Shown here: piece after piece, positions 22,538 to 23,688 of the stretch | How the letters are laid out: the number at the start of each line of letters is the position of its first letter | How positions within the stretch are numbered: position 1 is the first letter of the stretch | Source of the DNA: Pseudomonadota bacterium | Lineage (GTDB): Bacteria > Pseudomonadota > Alphaproteobacteria > Rhizobiales > Segnochrobactraceae | NCBI GenBank assembly: GCA_023442215.1 | Contig: JAEZMP010000243.1 | Coordinates: 1 to 23,688 of the forward strand | Length of the DNA: 23,688 bases | Reading direction: 5' to 3' | Made by a program: the position numbers and the translations under genes | The notes under the pieces: generated by a model | What the model was told of the DNA's origin: nothing | The model's database searches: none | Seen by the model: only the letters and a program-made list of their open reading frames with translations

Positions 22538-23688
22538 TCAGCCGTGATTGAGCCAGACGGTCTTGAAGCGCAGGAAGCCTTCAAGCCCCGCACGCCCCAT
22601 CTCCTTGCCGAAGCCGGAGCCGGCGAAGCCGCCTTGGGGGGTTGCGAAATCGGTCTGGCGGCCGTGGCCGTTGACCCACACCGTGCCGGCATTGAGGCGC
22701 CCCGGCAGCGCGAGCGCCTTGGCGGCGCTGGTGGTGTAGAGGCTGGCGGCGAGCGCGTAGCGCGGATGGTTCGCCATCGCGAGCGCCTCGTCCTCGTCGT
22801 CGTAGCCGTAGACCGACAGCACCGGCCCGAAGAATTCCTCGCGGAAGCCGACCGACGTGTCGGGCACGCCGGAGAGCACCGTCGGCTCGACATAGGCGCC
22901 GGCGTTCATGTTGCTGCAGCGCCGCCCGCCGGTGACGATGGTGGCGCCGTCGGCGACCGTCTCGGCGATCATGCGGTCGATGCGCGCCGCCTGCTTCTCG
23001 CTGATGATCGGCGGCAGGCTCGCGCGGGTGTCCCATGTCGGGCCGGCGACACGCGCGGCGGCCAGCGCGACGATCCGCTCGGTGAGTTCGCCGAGAACGC
23101 GCCGCGGCGCGATCAGCCGGGAGCCGGCCGTGCAGACCTGGCCGGCATTGGCGAGGAAGCCGCCGGCGATGGTGGCGGCGAGCGCCTCCAGATCGTGGTC
23201 ATCGTCCATCACGAGCTGGGGGGTCTTGCCGCCGAGTTCCAGCGTCAGCGGCTTTGTCCCGGTCATCGCCGCGTCCGCCATCACCCGCGCGCCGGTCGCC
23301 GACGAGCCGGTGAAGGTGATCTTGGCCGTTAGGGGATGGCGCACCAGCGCGGACCCGGTGGCGCCGGCGCCCTGGACGACGTTGAACAGGCCCGCCGGCA
23401 GCCCGGCCTCGATCGCGAGTTCGGCGATCATCACCGCCGAGGACGGGGTCAGTTCCGAAGGCTTCAGCACCACCGCGTTGCCGGTCGCCAGCGCGGGCGC
23501 CGACTTCCAGATGGCGTTGATGGCCGGAAAGTTGAACGGCGCGATGGAGGCGATGACGCCGTAAGGTTCCGGCTTCAGCATCGTCGTGCCGCTGTTCGCC
23601 CCGGCGATCAGCGCGCCCTCGACCTTGTCGGCCCATTCGGCGAAGTAGCGCACGGCGCCCGCCCCCCCGACGAGATCGCGGGTGATGA
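22538..23688 (-). CDS. Aldehyde dehydrogenase, 5' end outside window
   Basis: The frame is open from the window edge to the TGA at 22538-22540, giving 383 residues; about 100 N-terminal residues are missing. Although a GTG at 23653 could start an ORF, the residues before it (ITRDLVGGAGAV) continue the normal ALDH sequence, so the gene extends past the window. Motifs visible: PFNFPAINAIWK, KPSELTPSSAVM, FTGSSATG, catalytic glutamate in LELGGKTPQLV, catalytic cysteine in NAGQVCTAGSR, EEFFGPVLSV, and the C-terminal GFGKEMGRAGLEGFLRFKTVW. It resembles the betaine-aldehyde/benzaldehyde-type subfamily and differs clearly from the second ALDH of the operon. It is the first operon gene seen and lies four bases before the GMC gene. 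Confidence 0.92.
   Translation of the reverse strand, partial: ITRDLVGGAGAVRYFAEWADKVEGALIAGANSGTTMLKPEPYGVIASIAPFNFPAINAIWKSAPALATGNAVVLKPSELTPSSAVMIAELAIEAGLPAGLFNVVQGAGATGSALVRHPLTAKITFTGSSATGARVMADAAMTGTKPLTLELGGKTPQLVMDDDHDLEALAATIAGGFLANAGQVCTAGSRLIAPRRVLGELTERIVALAAARVAGPTWDTRASLPPIISEKQAARIDRMIAETVADGATIVTGGRRCSNMNAGAYVEPTVLSGVPDTSVGFREEFFGPVLSVYGYDDEDEALAMANHPRYALAASLYTTSAAKALALPGRLNAGTVWVNGHGRQTDFATPQGGFAGSGFGKEMGRAGLEGFLRFKTVWLNHG

Noticed and set aside
20764..22551. 595-codon plus-strand open frame over the GMC oxidoreductase gene
   Set aside because: Antisense shadow of a gene with complete GMC motifs; composition is low-complexity Arg/Ala/Gly.

Overview
The window looks like chromosomal DNA of a high-GC (roughly 70% by eye) alphaproteobacterium, most likely a Hyphomicrobiales (Rhizobiales) relative. 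This rests on the alphaproteobacterial porin family at 7340-8665, the small helical protein at 3434-3709 that resembles a Rhizobiales-type family, the adjacent ycjX-ycjF pair, and a tRNA promoter of the CTTG-17-TTATAG type. It is an inference from family distribution, not a species assignment. No phage, insertion sequence, integrase, CRISPR array or rRNA was seen.

Layout. Positions 1-2720 (+) hold a nucleoside salvage run: the 3' end of cdd, a trimeric-type purine nucleoside phosphorylase and thymidine phosphorylase deoA. Next come a TspO/MBR membrane protein (2831-3346) and a short helical protein (3434-3709). A tRNA-Val(GAC) with a recognisable promoter lies on the minus strand, followed by a very small Flp-pilin-like ORF (minus). 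The translationally coupled ycjX-ycjF pair (+), an outer-membrane porin with a clear terminator (+) and a glutamine-synthetase-family ligase of the gamma-glutamylpolyamine synthetase type (+) follow. tRNA-Ala(GGC), purU, a TviB-like nucleotide-sugar dehydrogenase and a YegD-type Hsp70 are on the minus strand.

Positions 14583-16179 are the least ordinary part. They contain a 15-bp minisatellite, an unreported-looking 58-codon ORF, an EF-hand-like open segment in the same frame behind two TGA codons, a run of nested inverted repeats in AT-richer DNA, and a stand-alone AroQ-class chorismate mutase. A K+/H+ antiporter of the NhaP2 type follows on the plus strand.

Positions 18326-23688 (minus) form a compact four-gene catabolic operon, transcribed toward lower coordinates: aldehyde dehydrogenase (5' end outside the window), GMC flavoprotein oxidoreductase, proline racemase/hydroxyproline epimerase family protein, and a second, succinate-semialdehyde-type aldehyde dehydrogenase. 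Together these could oxidise an alcohol to an aldehyde and then an acid, and invert an imino acid; the actual substrate cannot be read from the sequence.

Most genes are well-known housekeeping or catabolic families. I see no convincing new defence, mobile or biosynthetic system. The best candidates for something undescribed are the structured intergenic region at 15201-15573 with its small ORFs, and the substrate of the four-gene operon.
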